Source of the DNA: Acanthosepion pharaonis
Taxonomy: Eukaryota; Mollusca; Cephalopoda; Sepiida; Sepiidae
Assembly: GCA_903632075.3 (NCBI GenBank)
Contig: CAHIKZ030005408.1
Coordinates: 2,117,501-2,181,500, forward strand
Length of the DNA stretch: 64,000 bases
Reading direction: 5' to 3'
Numbering within the stretch: the stretch's first letter is position 1; each line of letters begins with the position of its first letter. The translations under genes and the position numbers were made by a program. Below the pieces are notes generated by a model that saw only the letters and a program-made list of their open reading frames with translations, made no database searches and was not told the DNA's origin. Below are positions 47,767-59,689 of the stretch, in pieces.

Positions 47767-48839
47767 GACTTTCACTTTCCACATTCAGTTTGATAGGTTT
47801 AAAATAAAATTGAATACATACACACAGTTCTCCTCCATTGTGTTCCCAACTATGAGCCACACATAGGAGTGTCATTGCTAACTTGTCCTACATTAACAAT
47901 CTTTTTATGCAGGAAAAACATAATTTGACAATAAAAAAACTGAAAGACAAAATTTCTGACAAAAAAATATTTAACAAATAAGATTTGTTACTAGAATGAT
48001 AAATAGAAATCAAACTCTTTACTCTGACTTGAAACCAGCATCCCAACTTTGTTTTTTTTTTTTTTTTGTCAACCAGTTATGCATCAGCATCTAATGCTAA
48101 TCATAAAAAGCAACATCTTCATAGATAACTTAAAATAAGAGGCACTTAAGATATAATCCTTTCTCTATTGATGAAGCGTAGCTTGTCAAATTGTATCTAA
48201 ATACATGAGGTTATGTATTTGAAATGTATGTGAATAAATGCACTGGAAATATACACATTTTTTTAGTGTTTGCTAGCAAAAAAAAAGTCCACATGCATTA
48301 AACTATAAAATGCAGACATAAACCTCATCCATTTGGGTTTTTCCCTTTCAACAATGAATTTACTTTAAATGGATATTTTCACTTAGTGAGAAATTTAATT
48401 GAATTTATAACAAGAAATTGCTTGGGTGCAAGCTTTTCAGCTGTCCTCATAACTTTTGTAATTATTTCAGTTTAATGTATCTGTTACATTTAGAGTAAGT
48501 GACAAATTTTTCTTTTTAAATCATACTGGATGTACCTAGCAGGAAAAAAAAAAATTACCCCTTTTCTTCTGACACTTGAAACTTCAAATAATTAACTATG
48601 CTGAAAACAATACCATAGATTTAAGCATGCAGCTTTTAAAACATTTAAAAAAAAGAAAAGGGAGGGGAAAATCCTAGAAAAATTCTTTAAAATCCAGATT
48701 GTAGATATTTGAGATTTGTTGCCTGTTGTGATTTGAAAAATAAAATTTCAGTTACAAATAAATTAAGAATTTCATTGTGCAGCCCAAATTTTTTCATAAT
48801 ACCCGAGTGTCTTGTAAACCAAAAATCTAAGTATCTGTA
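46805..48839. other. Convergent intergenic region
   Basis: The region lies between the 3' ends of RIIAD1 (+) and the DEPDC7-like gene (-). It holds A/T runs, including 35 A at 47731-47765, and no exon. It should contain both 3' UTRs. Confidence 0.55.
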
Positions 48840-49039
48840 TCATACCATGTTGGAAAAATATTTCTTATAAAGTTGTGGATGATGCTTCTGAAATTGTTTC
48901 AGCTTGTGTTTTTTGTCCTTTAGGCTTAATTTCACATCATCTATTAAAGAATTCATCATCTGCACAAGACTGCTGGCAGTAGACTGGGAAGTTTGCAGTT
49001 CATAATCAGAAACACTCAAAGCTTGACTGAATCGTGGAG
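48840..49039 (-). CDS. DEPDC7: DEPDC7/DEPDC1-like protein, last exon
   Basis: The acceptor TTTTTTCCAG precedes 200 bases: two leading bases, 65 codons and TGA. The peptide holds YELQTSQSTASSLVQMMNSL and KDKKHKLKQFQKHHPQLYKK. In DEPDC7 and DEPDC1 the C-terminus likewise has a ..KEKKK.L.QF.K.HP.I/LY motif close to the stop. The phase agrees with the exon at 49552. It codes only the C-terminal helix, with no DEP domain. Confidence 0.85.
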
Positions 49040-49551
49040 CTGGAAAAAAAGAAAAGAAATTATGTAAAGAAATATTTCATAACATACCTCAAAACAATCT
49101 TACATAGTCTACACAAATAAGGTTTCGTTGAAATTTAGTTACACACCCTAGTGTGTGTATATATAAAAATTGTTTTTAAAAGAAAAACAGACCACTTTAA
49201 GGTACTATTATAATAATTTATTTCACCAGAGCCCTTTTAAAGGACGCCGGATCATCAGATAGCACTTCCAAAAATTTTTCGTTTCATTTCATTTTTGGAA
49301 ATGCTATCTGATGATCCGGTGTCCTTTTAAAAGGGCTCTGGTGAAATAAATTATTATAATAGTACCTTAAAGTGGTCTGTTTTTCTTTTAAATATTAGCT
49401 CTGGATTTACATTGAGCTCTCAGGATTTCATCCTCCTTGGAATTACCAAGTTCTTCATAACTTATATGTGTGTGTGTGTGATTGAATATCATATCTATCC
49501 TCAAATACACTGAAGATCATTAAAGAGACTGAATTAAAATGTCCAACTTAC
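49040..49551 (-). other. Short DEPDC7-like intron carrying a long hairpin
   Basis: The intron is 512 bases, bounded by GTAAGT and TTCCAG on the minus strand. The fold-back element at 49175-49392 takes up two fifths of it. Confidence 0.8.
49175..49392. mobile_element. Near-perfect 218-bp fold-back element
   Basis: The left arm TTTAAAAGAAAAACAGACCA runs on to GCTATCTG-type words in the middle and pairs with the right arm over about 98 bases, with very few mismatches (for example GACGCC against GACACC). The loop is about 20 bases. The arms are much less decayed than those of the other palindromes, so it is recent. No target duplication is clear. Confidence 0.8.
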
Positions 49552-49756
49552 GCTGATATGGAACAAGTGTCCCTGACTGTATTTCTACAAGAATCCGGTC
49601 AATTTCATCTTGCAAATATTTGGGGGGTGACTTAGTAAGGAGTGCTTGATTGTCAAAAAAGAAACTGACAACAATGACAGCCAGTTCATGGGCAAGGAGA
49701 GGATGACGAAGTATGCTATCTGTGAACACTTGAAGGACACAATGACTGCTGTACAT
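49552..49756 (-). CDS. DEPDC7: DEPDC7/DEPDC1-like protein, penultimate exon
   Basis: The acceptor TTTCTACTCTCTACAG precedes 205 bases in phase 0, leaving one base before GTAAGT. The peptide includes VLQVFTDSILRHPLLAHELA and VVSFFFDNQALLTKSPPKYL. Relatives share the (L)..(L)V.F(L/F)(M/F)D(H/N).(K/A/E).. pattern and a following helix of the type that binds in the C-terminal domain. The next exon completes the codon in phase. Confidence 0.85.
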
Positions 49757-52736
49757 CTGTAGAGAGTAGAAAAATATAAAAGAAAGTTTATTAGAATATT
49801 TTAAAAATATTACAATCACGAATACTTAATTAGTCTCTTAAAAACAAACTCCATACGATGTAATGAAGAAGACAACATGGAAGACTCATTTAAAAAGTCA
49901 CTTTTGTAACCCATTAATGACCATCATCCTATGTGGGGAGGGGGGCAGTGGACATTAATAAGATTTTTTTTCTTTATATAATTAAAAGTGATTTAGAAAA
50001 AGATGACAAACTGGAAAATTTCTTGTGATACATTTTATCCATTACAGTTTCATCAGACTGGGTTTTGTTGATATTGCCACATCTACACATGCACAGGAAA
50101 CAATACTGAATTTTAGAGTGGGCATTAATGCGTTATTAACTTAAGTGAGAGGAGTTCTTGGCATATAGTTTGCAATTGGTTAATTTGTTTTTATGGCTTA
50201 CCGACTCTTTGTGGATTATTTATAGTTAAAACATACTTTGATTTGTAAATTATGTCTTTTTTCTATGTGAATACATACACATTGTTTTTGTTGAGGCAGG
50301 ACTAGGATTAATCTTGCACAAAGTCAGGTGGGTCTTGCCTAACAAAGGATTTATCATAATGATTTGAGGCAAGGTTTTACAAGGTTCGATGCTCTTCCTG
50401 ACACTCAACTCAGACACTTACGGTAGTTCAAGTATACAGAGTTTTATTGAGACACCATCTCTAGGAAGGTTGCCGCTCAAGTCTTGAGGCTCCATTCTTG
50501 CCTTATGTTGGCTCCTATGAAAAACTCATCTGTACTTTGACAGGTCTTGTTTTTGGTCCTGTGGGGTGACATACCAACCACCCATCCATGCAGCAAGTCG
50601 TACTGGGTTACATGTCTTGAGAATAAATTATTTTTTCCAGATGCAATTCTTACTATTAAACCAATACCTGGATGGGATGAATTAATACTTTCCCCAAGAG
50701 TATTGTAAGATGAGTATCTTCCCCAAAGTTATTTTGGAGTTTAAAATTAATGACTGAAGAATTCTTATATGCTGACTAGAAATGTGTTAAAAAAAGAAAA
50801 AAACAAAGATTTTTTTTAAATAGAATTAGTTCCTTCAAAAACAGTTTTTTTTTTTTTTTTTTTTTTTTGATACCCCGTTTTATAACTGATAGAAATATCT
50901 GTTATGTGGTAGTTAAATTACTTGCACAAACTTTTTTTCTTTTTTACCTTTATTAACTGGTCCTATCTATGTGCCATAGGTGACTTCATATATATTACTA
51001 AATATTTTGATTCAATTCATGTTTTAATGAATTGTACAGAATGTATATTGTGTTCATTACATTCACTTATGTGCAAATATCTTCTCCCTAATCAGTCATG
51101 AATCAAGAGACATATGATCACCCAAGCACGTATCATTTATAGCACTTCGCTGACCGACACGTAGCATTGTGATGGTTAACGAAGGGGGATCTTACAGAAC
51201 AATTCACTTATTAATGGAGACACAATTCTAATTCTTCAGTTTGTGTTGTTAAACACTAAGAATTTCAATTTTGACAATATTAACATAATGAAATTTTTAA
51301 TTTCTATAAGTTTGTAATCGTCTTACAACTAAATGAAGATGATCACAATTCTGACTTGTCATTTTGGTTGAGAGTTGGTTTTAGAAAGAATGCCATCAAG
51401 TTGGGTAACTTTCATGAAAAGTGTCAGTGAAATCAAACTTTAAACAAAAAAAAACAAACTGTTCTGAAGCCCAGTAAGAGAGCAAAACACTTTTTCAAAT
51501 TTTTTTTTTTTTTACTTCTGAAATAATTTAATATTTACTGCCTTAGCTATGTTCTGTATAAAATATTTACCATTTGTGTAGATGACATTTTCATTTGCAA
51601 AAAGGTCCTGAGACATTTATGTAAAAAGATGGCTCCCAAATTTTCTTAGGTTTCTTGCACTTGTGTTAGCTTATTAAAATGTCAAAGCTAGCCATAAGCA
51701 ACTTAACCTTGATTTAAATATAAATTCACTGGCTTATCAAAGTTACCTGACATTGTCAGTAACTTTGATAATGGAAAATGTGTAATCTGTGATCCAATCG
51801 AAAGCTATTACTATTGACTGAAAACTTATCAAAGTTATCCAGCCCAGTGGCAATAAGTTGAATAAATAAATTTTGTTTTTCTTCAATCAAACAAGAACCA
51901 TTTCATTTGACCACATTCAATCAAGGACAAGCAAAATCTGAACAAAATCTCATCTTCCTAGTTACATGCCGTGGTTATGCTTGTATGGATTTATTTTTTT
52001 TTTTTTTTTTTCGTAGTTTATCAACCCTTTGTAGGTTATTTAAAGCTGAAACATTTTGGGTTGTAGGACTATAATTCTTGGCAAGTGAATATTGCACTGA
52101 CAATATTTTGGAGATAATGATTTTTTTTTTTTTTTTTTTTCAGACACAAGTCTTACTATTTAGCCCATAGCTTGGGTGGGGGATGGATTCATACCTTTCC
52201 CCCCAGGGTTTAGCACATAAGTTAATATAAAATCCACATGCTGTGATTAACTGGTTACTTTATTTTTAAACTGCATTTTTATAGTTAAACCTATTTAATC
52301 ATTTTCCACAAAATCATATAACCTGATTCTGTGTCTTGCTTTCATTCAACAATATATAAACCTGGTGTTTTCTTTTGAACATGATACCATAAGATTATGT
52401 GGTCAAACCATGCTGTTCAATAAATTAAAATATACAAGAATATTTTCTCCCCTCCTCTTTCTAACCTTATATATTCTCAGTAAGAAGGGACTTCCCCAAC
52501 CTCCTGTCATTATTAAATTACTTTTTGCTGTTTTTAGCCATATGTACAAAATCACAAATTGCACTCTTAATCCCAGATGATTAATCTATAATCTGTTATA
52601 GATTAATAAGCTTAACTGTGGTGACAGGAGAAATGCATTTTTACTTATATCCACATGAGGACATTGTTACAACTTAAAATAAAAAACAAAACAAAATGCT
52701 GTCATCAAATCATATATAGAAAATATTTTCTCATAC
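49757..52736 (-). other. DEPDC7-like intron (3.0 kb)
   Basis: AT-rich with several T runs (for example 50847-50869 and 52123-52140) and SINE-like pieces near 50380-50630. Near 51110-51180, CATATGATCACCCAAGCACG resembles the piece at 59474-59495. No additional exon was found. Confidence 0.6.
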
Positions 52737-53269
52737 CTGACTGCACTGTTGTAGCTGTTCATCAGAGACAACAAATTGTATGAATTTAAAAAGCCGTATC
52801 AGCTTATCCTTGTGATATTGGGCTAAAACCAAAGAGTAGAGATGAAATGCCAGTTTGGCTTTTTCCTCTTTTCCATGAAGGATCATATTACAAATGGCCA
52901 AGTGGAAATCTACATCCCACTCAGAGAGGAGAGTCTTTTCCAGGTTAGTGTGAACATTAAGCACCATTTCAAACAGGTGACGTTTCTCATCTACAGACAG
53001 GGGTACGCAGAAACCTTCCCTTCGCAAACCAGGCAGATCCTGCGATGAGGTGGCTATGCAGTCCATAGCAGCAGTCAAAAAAGCATCATGAGCTTTTTTG
53101 CCAAACATGGGTGACGTGCAAGTATTGAATGTGGCCCCAAAGTTTGTCCAGCCAAATGCACGGGGGCTGCTGTCTCTGTACAAATGTGATAGGAACCCAT
53201 CAATAATTGGAACATCCAGAATACGAAGCAGTTCACACAAGGCAACTTGTTTTAGCACATCTTCTTGAA
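52737..53269 (-). CDS. DEPDC7: DEPDC7/DEPDC1-like protein, large central exon
   Basis: The acceptor (CAAATTTCAG) precedes 533 bases: two leading bases and 177 codons, in phase with both neighbours. It opens VQEDVLKQVALCELLRILDV. It later has HDAFLTAAMDCIATSS and ends with FKFIQFVVSDEQLQQ. In human DEPDC7 the matching parts are IGRLLQLVDLPLLDSLL and DEWLSAAIDCLEYLPDQ. This region is the domain that follows the DEP domain in the family (RhoGAP-like in DEPDC1). The spacing, without the long insert seen in DEPDC1, favours DEPDC7. The family's role in cells is poorly known; a link to signalling adaptor complexes has been reported for DEPDC7, and I infer nothing beyond that. The plus-strand frame at 52842-53048 is a shadow. 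Confidence 0.88.
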
Positions 53270-53440
53270 CTGAAATTTGAAAAAAATAAAAATCACAATT
53301 CAATTCAATAAATAGGGCAGTGTGTATTTAGTCAACAGATCACTATAGTCCGTATTCTTACCATGAAAAATACTAGTTTTATTATTAATGCAATGTTGCT
53401 GCTTTTGGCTATTTAATGTTTTGCAGAGGAAATCCTCCTG

Positions 53441-53960
53441 GTGTCAGTTTAAACTTACACTCATCCCCCCCATATTGTACACATTTTGATTGAAATTTGT
53501 ATTTACTTTATTTCAGATGAAAACTTGAAAATTTTCCCAAATATTTATTTTAGTGCAATTTTCACCTTCATTTTCACCTTCCAAACTTAAAAATTTACAA
53601 TTATAGTTTAGATCGATGGGTTAAACTGACACCTTTTTTTTCCCCCCCATACGTCATGACCATTTTTGCTTAAAGTTTGGATTTTCTTGATTTAAAACAG
53701 AAACTTTGAAATATTCCAACATATTTTACTGAAATTTTCACTTTCCAAACTTATAAGTTTATAATTAGTTTTAGATATATGGAAAAAAAGAAGTCAGTTT
53801 AAACTTACACTCACAGAATATGGGTAAAACTGACACCTTTTTCCCCTTATATTTTGTTTAAAGTTCTCATTTTCTTGATTTCAAATGAAAAGTTAGAAAT
53901 TTTCCAACATATTTCAGTGAAATTAAAACTTTATAAAATTAGTTTACTAACAATACCTAT
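53441..53960. repeat. Degenerate tandem repeat
   Basis: GTCAGTTTAAACTTACACTC occurs at 53443 and 53793. The words GGGTTAAACTGACACC and GGGTAAAACTGACACC are 203 bases apart (53619 and 53822). A TTTTCTTGATTT...AACTTTGAAATATTCCAACA block is also repeated. Two to three diverged copies are present. Confidence 0.6.
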
Positions 53961-54413
53961 GAACTTTTACAGTTTTGCTATTTAAATTTTCTAATGAATC
54001 ATAATTCTTTAATAATTGTATAAGCTCCTTGTGAGTTCTACAATTCCCTTATTACATTGTTTGTTAAATATTTGAGCTCAACAACTTTAACAAAATATTG
54101 CAATATGTCATAAGTATGAATGAATAATGCCATTATTTAAAATAAGAGGGTGCAAAATGAAAAGAGTAAAAAATGACATTTTCCATTTCAGTAAAGCTGA
54201 CATTAAATAAATTATTGGCACCTTCATCTTCTCTATTTGTTTTCTTTTTCTCACTAAAACCAAAAAGCATCTGTGTTTTTTTCCCCCCATATTTCCTTAC
54301 AATCATAATGGAATAGTCCATTATTTATCTGAGGTAATGGCAGGAAGTAAGGCATGTACTAATTATCAAATGGAAGAAGAAGCAGAATTATGATAATTAA
54401 AGCTTAAATATAA

Positions 54414-54544
54414 GAAACTAATTTGACACTAAGTGGCAATAGATGAATAGAACTTTGTCTCAAAGATACAACTAGTAACCTTGACAACACAAGCTCCACC
54501 TTCCCACTTGGGGAGAATAGCACAAAGTTATGGCAGAATTTCAG
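54414..54544 (+). repeat. 131-bp duplicate, copy 1
   Basis: Begins GAAACTAATTTGACACTAAG and ends TATGGCAGAATTTCAG. It is identical base for base with 59020-59150. Flanks differ on both sides, so it is a piece of a mobile repeat or a recent copy event. Confidence 0.8.
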
Positions 54545-55113
54545 CTCTCCTCCCCTAAAATGGTGCATGACTTGATCTGCTTATTTATGTAAAGAGTTTA
54601 AGTGAGAGGAAAAAAGAAGAGAGCTTATATTTAAAACCACAACTTCTAAATTGTAATTCTGAGAAGCAAAATTCTCTTATTCATTTCCTTATCCTCAACT
54701 GAATATATTTGCAACAGAAACAATTTTTTGGGGATTTGGCCCAAAGTTCTTAGTCATCAGAAAATGGACATATATATGCGAACATGTCTAGTTGGGTATA
54801 AAAGAACGGAGAGTGGAAGGATTCCCCTTGAAATTATTTATTTTAAAAGTAAACACAAAATGAATTTTTTTTTATTCATCTAACAATAGTTGAAATAAAT
54901 TTGGAGGAGAAAATGAAAAGAAAAATATAGACTGAAAGTAGATATTATATTCCTTCCCAATAAAATTGAGTTAAAAAGAAAAAAAAAGTAAATTTTATTT
55001 CAAATTGTTTTCATTTTGTCTTTTTTTAAAAGAAAATATCAAAAACTAAATCCTTGTTACATTGTCAATTTCAGTAAGTAAATAGCTTTTTGTATTAATG
55101 ACTTTGGTATTAC

Positions 55114-55271
55114 CTTGCATCGGTGCTTTCATAGGGTGTTTCACAAGAGGAGTATTCTGACACAGCTGAATTGATCCAGTGCTTCGAACTCTCATAATTG
55201 TAGGTCGAGGACTTGGCTCTTCAGGATTACAAATTATACTTGGATCCATGGATTTACGTCGAGGCACTGGC
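55114..55271 (-). CDS. DEPDC7: DEPDC7/DEPDC1-like protein, linker exon
   Basis: The acceptor AATTTCCAG precedes 158 bases: one leading base, 52 codons and one trailing base, before GTAATACC. The trailing G joins TT of the next exon to give Val in phase. The peptide is polar: PRRKSMDPSIICNPEEPSPR and MRVRSTGSIQLCQNTPL. It would be the linker between the DEP domain and the C-terminal domain. It contains Ser/Pro motifs but no known fold. Upstream exons, including the DEP domain, were not found up to 64000. Confidence 0.75.
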
Positions 55272-56343
55272 CTGGAAATTAAAATAATTTCAAAGATTTA
55301 TGTTAATATAAACAAATCCAAATTTAAAAATGATTACCTCTTTTACACTATTGAAAAATAAGAATTACCATTCTGGCCAAAATATATCTGAAAGTGTTAA
55401 AAACCAAAAAGAAAGCACCTTCTACTGATATCCATCCTCACCAATTCAATTAATGTATAATGAATAAAAACTTTTTTTCGTTTCCTGTTAGCTTGTAATC
55501 AATACAAGTCTTTGGATTCTGAAAATAATACAACTGATTTTTATTATTAATCCTTTCAAGATGGGCAGAAAAGTTTCTTTTCATCATTAAATGACATTAA
55601 GAATGTTTTAACAAACTTCATAGAAAATGTTTTTGATTGTGAATATAAACAGCTATCATATCAGCTTCCTTTTTTTTTTTTTTTTTTAATCAAACTGGGA
55701 TATTTTTATTTATTGATTCAAGTTCTGAAGAAAAAATATAAATAAGCAACAGCTTTGGCATATTAAACTTTTTTTTTTAATTATAAGTAAAATGAGTGAC
55801 AGGCATAAAATGAATTGTGCAGTTTATGGAGAAGGTGTGGGGCAAATGACTGAATGTGTCAGGGGTGGTTTGTAAAGTTTTCTGTTGGTGCTCTTCATTT
55901 GACCTTGAAAGCAATTAAATCAAGACATTACTTGAGATTAATCAATGTTAGATAATGTGAAAGATAACAACATACTCGAAATATTTTAATCAAGTGTTGA
56001 AAATACCAAGTATCAGCTTGGTTATATTAGTTGCTTTAATGTGAGACTTCCACCTTTAAAAAAAAAATACAGGACCATATTTCTAGGTGTAATTTACTAC
56101 TTAAGCAAGAAAAAGTTGAATACATTAAACCAATTATGATAACCAATGAAAAGTGGATACTTTACAACAATGTGGAATGCAAAATATTCTTTCAAAAACC
56201 AGTCTTCATCCAAAAAAGGTGATGCTATCTAAATGTTTGGATAAGAAAGAAGTCCTCTACTCTCTTCTACAGAACCAAACAAGTAAGCTGTTAACCCAAT
56301 GATTGTTGATGAAACAAACATACGGTGGAATTTAAGATAAAAA

Positions 56344-56410
56344 TTCCCTAATTAACATCTTTCCGCCTTGGTATCGAGGAAAGAATACAGGAAAGATGTT
56401 AACTAGGGAA
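56344..56410. repeat. Short inverted repeat
   Basis: TTCCCTAATTAACATCTTTCC pairs with GGAAAGATGTTAACTAGGGAA across a loop of about 25 bases. Probably a tiny MITE. Confidence 0.55.
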
Positions 56411-56759
56411 ATGCAAGGTGAAAATAATTTAAAATGTATGACAAATAGAAAAAGAGTTCCAAGTTTTTGTCACAACTCTATAATTCAAGTTATTTGCCTT
56501 GTACTTCATCCACCATATTCAAATCTCTCTTCAACTAGGTGCCAATTTTTAAACATGTGTAGCTCAGTTGGGAAAAATATTGTGATTGGCTATTCTCATT
56601 AGCAAAAATGTGTCCAAATTGTTATCCTTGATGGCCTCAAAGTCAAAAGTTTGAAAGTACTTTCTTTCAGGAAGACACAAAATGGACATTTTGGTTGTTG
56701 AATCATTCTTGTCCCTGCTTACACTTTCTCAATTAGAAATCTATTTATAAAACAAATGA

Positions 56760-56940
56760 TAGATTTTTGAAAAACTGATTTGCCAGGCATTTCACTTTAA
56801 GCTTATTATTATGAGTAACCTTCATTGAGTGTCCACTACAATAGTCTGACACAAGGTTATGGTAGTGGACACTCAATGAAGATTATTCTTGATAATAAGA
56901 TTAAAGTAAAATGCCTGGTAAATCAGTTTTCAAAAATCTA
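56760..56940. mobile_element. Palindromic MITE
   Basis: TAGATTTTTGAAAAACTGAT and the rest of the left arm pair with the right arm, which reversed reads TAGATTTTTGAAAACTGATT, over about 85 bases. The middle has TTCATTGAGTGTCCACTAC in both orientations. The whole element folds on itself. Confidence 0.7.
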
Positions 56941-57180
56941 AAAGTGTCAGACTAAGCCAAACTTGAACTTTATTAAGGGTGCTGCAGAAGGTGTTTCTTA
57001 CCAGCAGAAATATTGGGTTCATGTCTGAATCAATAAAAGCTTATTCAGTAGTAGACTCCAAATACTTCAGAAATATTCCATAAATCAAGTAAAGTTCAAG
57101 TGACTTATCTAGTTAACCAACTCATCATAGCCAGATGTTTGATAAATCTATTGAACATGTGTGTGTATATATACACACAC

Positions 57181-57181
<1 letters not shown>

Positions 57182-57230
<49 letters not shown>
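57182..57230. repeat. (TA)n microsatellite
   Basis: About 24 TA units after a short CA run. Confidence 0.95.
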
Positions 57231-57235
<5 letters not shown>

Positions 57236-58186
57236 TTCTTTAAACAAATAAATTCAAAATATATCCAGTTTAATCCATTTTCTAAAATATACATGGTATA
57301 GAAAATTAGAAATTGCAGAATCGGCTGATCTATTTAATTTACTATACTTAAAAGCTCTATATGTTAAACTTTTATCTTTTTATATATGTATTGAGCACTT
57401 TTTTTAAAATACAACTGTTCCCTGGTCTTATTCAACTCTGACCATTAACTTCTTATATACATATATATATAAACCTTTTCTAATTAAATAATGCCATAGT
57501 TTTATTGCATTTTTTATTTTATGATTCAGAGCATATTTTTAGTAACTATCTCCTGTTTGAGAAAAAAAAAGAAAAAGGAAATTAATGATTTAAATTCTCC
57601 AAGGGGTAGGGTTGAGATTGCAATTTAATTTCTTGAAATTAATTTTTACCAGGATTTTCTAAAAAAGAAAAAAAAAATTTTCAAAAATAATTTCATTCAT
57701 TTGTGAATAAGTTCTGAAAGTTTCATTAAAATCTAACAATTACTTGATTTTTGGAAGAATTTCCCAAACAATGTTTTTCACCTGAAAAAAAATTTTAAAA
57801 AAGGGCACAAAAACACTGATTGTAAATATTATGTCAACCGCTGATGTAAAAACAAAAAAAAACAAAACAAGATTTTTAACCAAAATTTCAAACATGCTAG
57901 AAAGTATTAAAAAATTTAATAGAATACTTTGGTCTTTCCTCTTAATAATAACAAGCATTTTGATGATAAAACTTTGTATTTATTAAGTTTGGGGCCTTTT
58001 TTCATCAAAGGAGATACCTACTGTATGAGCCCCCCCCCCCCATGAGAGTGATAGTCTCAGTTGTAACAAATGCATATAAAGATGCACTCTCCTAATGTCA
58101 CCATGTAGTTGCTTCTCGTATTTGCTGTCACAGTGCGGTGACACTGGAGTGTTTTCTCCAGGGTACAGGGTTTTATGAGAGATCCA

Positions 58187-58223
58187 GATTAATCTCTAAA
58201 AATGATATTTTTAGAGATTAATC
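58187..58223. repeat. Perfect short hairpin
   Basis: GATTAATCTCTAAAAAT pairs exactly with ATTTTTAGAGATTAATC around a loop of GAT. Confidence 0.6.
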
Positions 58224-59019
58224 CATTTATTTCATCCATTATCTTTTTTCTGAGTAGTTCATCCCACAATGCCAGCTTTGCTCTCCACCCATTACACAGA
58301 AACATGAAAACGAGATTAAAAACACACGTTATAAGAAGTGACAATTCAGCAAATGTAACCTGTTTAGAAATTAGGTGAGTTGATTAATAACTATCAGCAA
58401 CAAAGAAAACTGGTCAATTACTCAGCAAATTGTCTTGTATTTAAATGATATTCTTCTTTTTGGTCTTTTAAAGCATTTCTTTTACTTCTTAACTCATCTC
58501 ATCGTGACCATAAAATGAACTAAGATTTCCTTATCAAGTGGTTCCATAACAAGCCTCTCCAGTTCAGGACGTCTCCTTATGCCTCTTTATATTATAACTG
58601 AAAACAATATTTTAGTTTTTAGACACACTTATTAATTTTTCATCAGTACAAAAATGTTACATAAACAAAATAACCAAGAAAAGAAGTGTGTATAGAACAT
58701 AGATATAAATGAAAAATAATCAGTCTAGATTATATATGATCAATGCAAATTTGTGTGATGCAACCATCTACCATACATAGAGATCTGCCTAGGATGAAGC
58801 CATTTTGAACACGGATTGGGCAGTCTAGGCAGTACTTTGTGACCCAAAATTTGCTTTTTTCTAACTAAATTTAAATTAAACTAATTACAACCGACTATTG
58901 AAGGATGAAAAATTTTTGCAGATTTTGATAACATTCTGGGGGGGTCTTTTTTCTTTTCTTTTAACAACAGGTTAAATGTGGCATTAGTCTTCTGTGCCCC
59001 ATCACATCTCCCTTACTCT

Positions 59020-59150
59020 GAAACTAATTTGACACTAAGTGGCAATAGATGAATAGAACTTTGTCTCAAAGATACAACTAGTAACCTTGACAACACAAGC
59101 TCCACCTTCCCACTTGGGGAGAATAGCACAAAGTTATGGCAGAATTTCAG
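59020..59150 (+). repeat. 131-bp duplicate, copy 2
   Basis: Identical to 54414-54544. Both copies have the same orientation. The frames at 59013-59365 overlap it and are not genes. Confidence 0.8.
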
Positions 59151-59689
59151 AAAAATATGAAAATTGTGATGTAGTAGAGTGGGAAGCCATATATCATAGG
59201 TTGTGGGGAGAGGAGACCCTTGCAGCAGCCCTGCTGTCATCAATAATGGATATTACAGCTGACAGCAGGGTGATAATAGTGATGCTTTTCCTTATTCTGT
59301 CATCAAGTCTCAGAACACCAACTCTAGATTTGTTATGGCCTCATAGCTCACTGACAAAAATTTGACCGGCTGTGTAAAAATATGATTGTACTAAAAGTTT
59401 TACGTAGAACTTACAGTAAGTAGATAATAAAATTGTTTGAACCTGACTTCCGATCATGAATCAAAAAGAAACATGATCACCCAAGTGCATCACGTCTGCC
59501 AACACGTATTGGGTCAGCAGAGTAAGGTAGTGATCCATTCCTCGCCATAAATCTGGGGATGGTTTGTGTCCAACAAAAAAGACCTTCACAGGTAAGAAAG
59601 AAAGAAACTGCCTTCAAAGATGAAGTAATTCACCACTGAACAAAGTATTTCATATAAACCTCTCAACAATCATTGATCTGTGCAACCAC

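Larger units (their letters stand above)
53270..55113 (-). other. DEPDC7-like intron (1.8 kb)
   Basis: It contains a tandem-type repeat at 53441-53960 and the left copy of a 131-bp exact duplicate at 54414-54544. No extra exon was seen. Confidence 0.6.
55272..58990. other. Probable DEPDC7-like intron; repeats only
   Basis: AT-rich, with a TA run (57182-57230), a C run (58030-58041) and the fold-back elements listed. Frames such as 57740-57958 (-) and 56396-56602 (+) have no family features. Confidence 0.5.

Noticed and set aside
52842..53048. 68-codon plus-strand frame
   Set aside because: Shadow of the DEPDC7-like central exon on the other strand.
57740..57958. 72-codon minus-strand frame, considered as a DEPDC7-like upstream exon
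   Set aside because: No DEP pattern and no fitting splice sites; Phe/Val-rich by base composition.
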